From Bacillota bacterium (GTDB lineage: Bacteria > Bacillota > Clostridia > Peptostreptococcales > Natronincolaceae), in NCBI GenBank assembly GCA_023387935.1, contig JAEWHG010000174.1, positions 1 to 7,196 on the forward strand: DNA of 7,196 nucleotides, read 5' to 3'. Position 1 is the first letter of the stretch, and each line of letters begins with the position of its first letter. Of the stretch, positions 6,114-7,196 are shown one piece after another. The position numbers were made by a program, and so were the translations under genes. The notes under the pieces are model-generated. The model did no database searches and was not told where the DNA came from. It saw only the letters and a list, made by a program, of their open reading frames with translations.

Positions 6114-6464
6114 CTATTTACAATAAAACTCTAAATCTTGCTTTAATAACTTTTCTTCCCAAATCATTTTTAATAAAGCCAAATCATCTTTATAATCAGT
6201 TTTAGATTCATCTTTATCATATTCAAGTTTCTCCAGTACCTCTATTGTAAAATTTTCCGAACCATTATCTTTCCATTCCTTTTGGAGTTCACGATTAGGA
6301 TGGTTACCAAAGCGTAATCTGAACTTTGCACCATTCATAGTACCTTTTAAATCTTGTGTTGCTTCTATATAACATTTATTATTAAAATTAGAACGAATCA
6401 TAAATATACCCATATCTGGCTTCATTGCTTTATACATTTCTTTTAATTCTTTTCTTCTATCCAT
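6114..6464 (-). CDS. GIY-YIG-like nuclease family protein (GIF/YIE variant)
   Basis: This 116-residue protein matches a small Firmicutes branch of GIY-YIG domain proteins: MDRRKELKEMYKAMKPDMG at the start, GIF at 19-21 in place of GIY, YIE at 32-34 in place of YIG, then an R-rich strand KFRLRFGNHPNRELQKEW (47-64) and NFTIEVLEKLE (71-81), where E75 is at the place of the usual metal-binding glutamate. The classic motif residues Y21 and G34 are replaced by F and E, so nuclease activity is doubtful or altered. GIY-YIG enzymes normally nick DNA using one divalent metal. The stop of the upstream DUF6530-like gene ends 5 nt before this ATG. No good ribosome binding site is present apart from GGGG 11 nt upstream within the previous gene, so translational coupling is likely. 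Some databases name relatives misleadingly as LuxR regulators. Confidence 0.78.
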   Translation of the reverse strand: MDRRKELKEMYKAMKPDMGIFMIRSNFNNKCYIEATQDLKGTMNGAKFRLRFGNHPNRELQKEWKDNGSENFTIEVLEKLEYDKDESKTDYKDDLALLKMIWEEKLLKQDLEFYCK

Positions 6465-6469
6465 GGATT

Positions 6470-6949
6470 TTAGTACCCCATTTCTTTTAATATCCTTGAT
6501 AAAGTTCTTAGCCTTTCTCCAATAAGCTCACCATCATCACTAAGGGCTTGATTGAATAATTTAATATCTTCATCTATTTTATCATTTTCTGTACATACAG
6601 CTATTGTCATAGCATCGCCCTGTAAGCCTACTCTATCTATAACAGGACTTTCTTCATTATATAGTTTTTCATATCTATAAGCATCTTGAAAATGCAGTTT
6701 TGTCCTGCAAACAAGAATTGCTAGGTCGAGAACCCTATGAAGTGGTAATTCTTCAGATTGTCTAGACCATTTTTCCCCTGTGTGTCTCCATACCTTAGCA
6801 GAAATATCTACCTTACCTCTGTCATTCCATTGAGCAAGTCCTAGTGAAACACCCTTAGCATCTGTATTATAAGCATATCTTCCATCTACATTTTCGTAGT
6901 TTTCAGATACTATAACTGGTTTATGTTTTAAATTAGTTGGTATTTTCAT
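6470..6949 (-). CDS. DUF6530-like uncharacterised protein
   Basis: A soluble 159-residue protein with no signal peptide or membrane segment. I recognise the pattern, with moderate certainty, as the DUF6530 family: an N-terminal LKHKPVIVSENYENVDGR, then SLGLAQWNDRGKVDISAKV, the highly conserved-looking WRHTGEKWSRQSEELPLHR (54-72) and a helical DLAILVCRTKL segment. Its function is unknown; nothing in it identifies an active site with confidence, although the W-R-H and S-E-E-L-P-L-H-R residues are candidates. The ATG at 6949-6947 follows GGAGGG with a 6-nt spacer. It is the first gene of the minus-strand cluster, and the GIY-YIG-like gene begins 5 nt after its stop. A strong promoter and a nested palindrome lie directly upstream. 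Confidence 0.75.
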   Translation of the reverse strand: MKIPTNLKHKPVIVSENYENVDGRYAYNTDAKGVSLGLAQWNDRGKVDISAKVWRHTGEKWSRQSEELPLHRVLDLAILVCRTKLHFQDAYRYEKLYNEESPVIDRVGLQGDAMTIAVCTENDKIDEDIKLFNQALSDDGELIGERLRTLSRILKEMGY

Positions 6950-6971
6950 TACTATCCCTCCACGAATTTAA

Positions 6972-7010
6972 TAAATTAGTAATTTACTATCTTAGTAAAT
7001 TACTAATTTA
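6972..7010. promoter_or_regulatory. 39-bp nested palindrome, probable operator or 5'-leader hairpin
   Basis: The arms 6972-6989 and 6993-7010 are perfect 18-bp reverse complements around TCT. Each arm contains its own dyad, TAGTAA-T/A-TTACTA, so there are two tandem palindromes in a larger one. The outer edge at 7010 touches the -10 box (7016-7011) of the minus-strand promoter, and the predicted transcription start falls inside it. That placement is typical of a repressor operator. The same sequence would also fold as a long AT-rich hairpin at the 5' end of the mRNA, ending about 10 nt before the ribosome binding site. No regulator for it is encoded in the window. Confidence 0.7.
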
Positions 7011-7039
7011 ATTTTAATTCTATTTATATATTATGTCAA
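7011..7039 (-). promoter_or_regulatory. Strong sigma-A-type promoter of the four-gene minus-strand cluster
   Basis: The minus strand reads a perfect -35 TTGACA (7039-7034), exactly 17 nt of spacer and -10 TAAAAT (7016-7011, five of six). The predicted start near 7004 gives a leader of about 55 nt before the DUF6530-like ATG. It is the best promoter match in the window. Confidence 0.72.
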
Positions 7040-7111
7040 TAGTAAGCCCTATTAATTATTTTTCTAGTCATAAATATATCCATGCATTAATATTTTTTTA
7101 TAACCCAAGCA

Positions 7112-7140
7112 TTGACAGCTGTATATACACCTGCTATCAT
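7112..7140 (+). promoter_or_regulatory. Candidate outward promoter on the + strand
   Basis: TTGACA (7112-7117), 17 nt, TATCAT (7135-7140) points out of the window. Downstream, ACTCAG (7154-7159) and CTGAGT (7190-7195) could pair in a leader hairpin, though 6 bp is weak and a minus-strand terminator is an alternative reading. No open gene starts before the window ends. The 7040-7196 stretch otherwise shows no coding frame of note. Confidence 0.4.
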
Positions 7141-7196
7141 AATATAAATAAAGACTCAGGTTAGATAGAGTTTTAAATCCAGTTAAACACTGAGTA

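Noticed and set aside
7087..7140. 17-codon minus-strand frame reading MIAGVYTAVNAWVIKKY
   Set aside because: It looks like a membrane helix end, but it is too short, has a stop five codons upstream and no ribosome binding site; at most a gene remnant.

Overview
The window is AT-rich DNA with strong AGGAGG-type ribosome binding sites, TTG as well as ATG starts, tight same-strand gene clusters and hairpin terminators. The gene families (BlaI/M56 pair, YhfI-like hydrolase, Firmicutes-type TruA, pentapeptide protein of the FxLPxA-tail kind) point to a low-GC Firmicute, most likely a Clostridia member. This rests on protein style and composition, not on a database search. No rRNA, tRNA, CRISPR array or intact insertion sequence was seen.

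Left part (1-2435). The tail of a Y-family DNA polymerase gene runs in from the left on the + strand. A 94-bp segment bounded by a perfect 14-bp inverted repeat separates it from a minus-strand two-gene signalling unit: a BlaI/MecI-type winged-helix repressor (2265 to 1909) followed 2 nt later by a BlaR1-like M56 membrane metalloprotease (1906 to 269). The protease has a DUF4825-type extracellular end in place of a penicillin-binding sensor. The promoter region of the repressor (2292-2370) holds several TAGTCT/AGTCTA dyads, which suggests autoregulation. No beta-lactamase or other obvious target is in view.

Middle part (2401-5012). A minus-strand pair encodes a kynurenine formamidase-like cyclase-family hydrolase and a YhfI/RNase Z-like metallo-beta-lactamase-fold hydrolase, closed by a clear terminator at 2401-2435. 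Divergent from it is truA (tRNA pseudouridine 38-40 synthase), with a convergent terminator at 4975-5012.

Right part (5099-7039). Four small minus-strand genes lie in series: a DUF6530-like protein, a GIY-YIG-like protein, a pentapeptide repeat protein and a DUF1905 protein. The first has a near-consensus promoter (TTGACA-17-TAAAAT). Its -10 box touches a 39-bp nested palindrome, which looks like an operator or a 5'-leader hairpin. Just upstream of the pentapeptide start there is a short remnant resembling the 3' end of the DUF1905 gene. This suggests the cluster was rearranged by duplication or recombination. A plausible outward promoter at 7112-7140 points to a divergent gene beyond the window.

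I see no firm proof of a new biological system. The best candidates for follow-up are the nested operator with its cluster of small accessory genes, the DUF1905 tail remnant, and the BlaI/M56-DUF4825 sensor with its dyad array.
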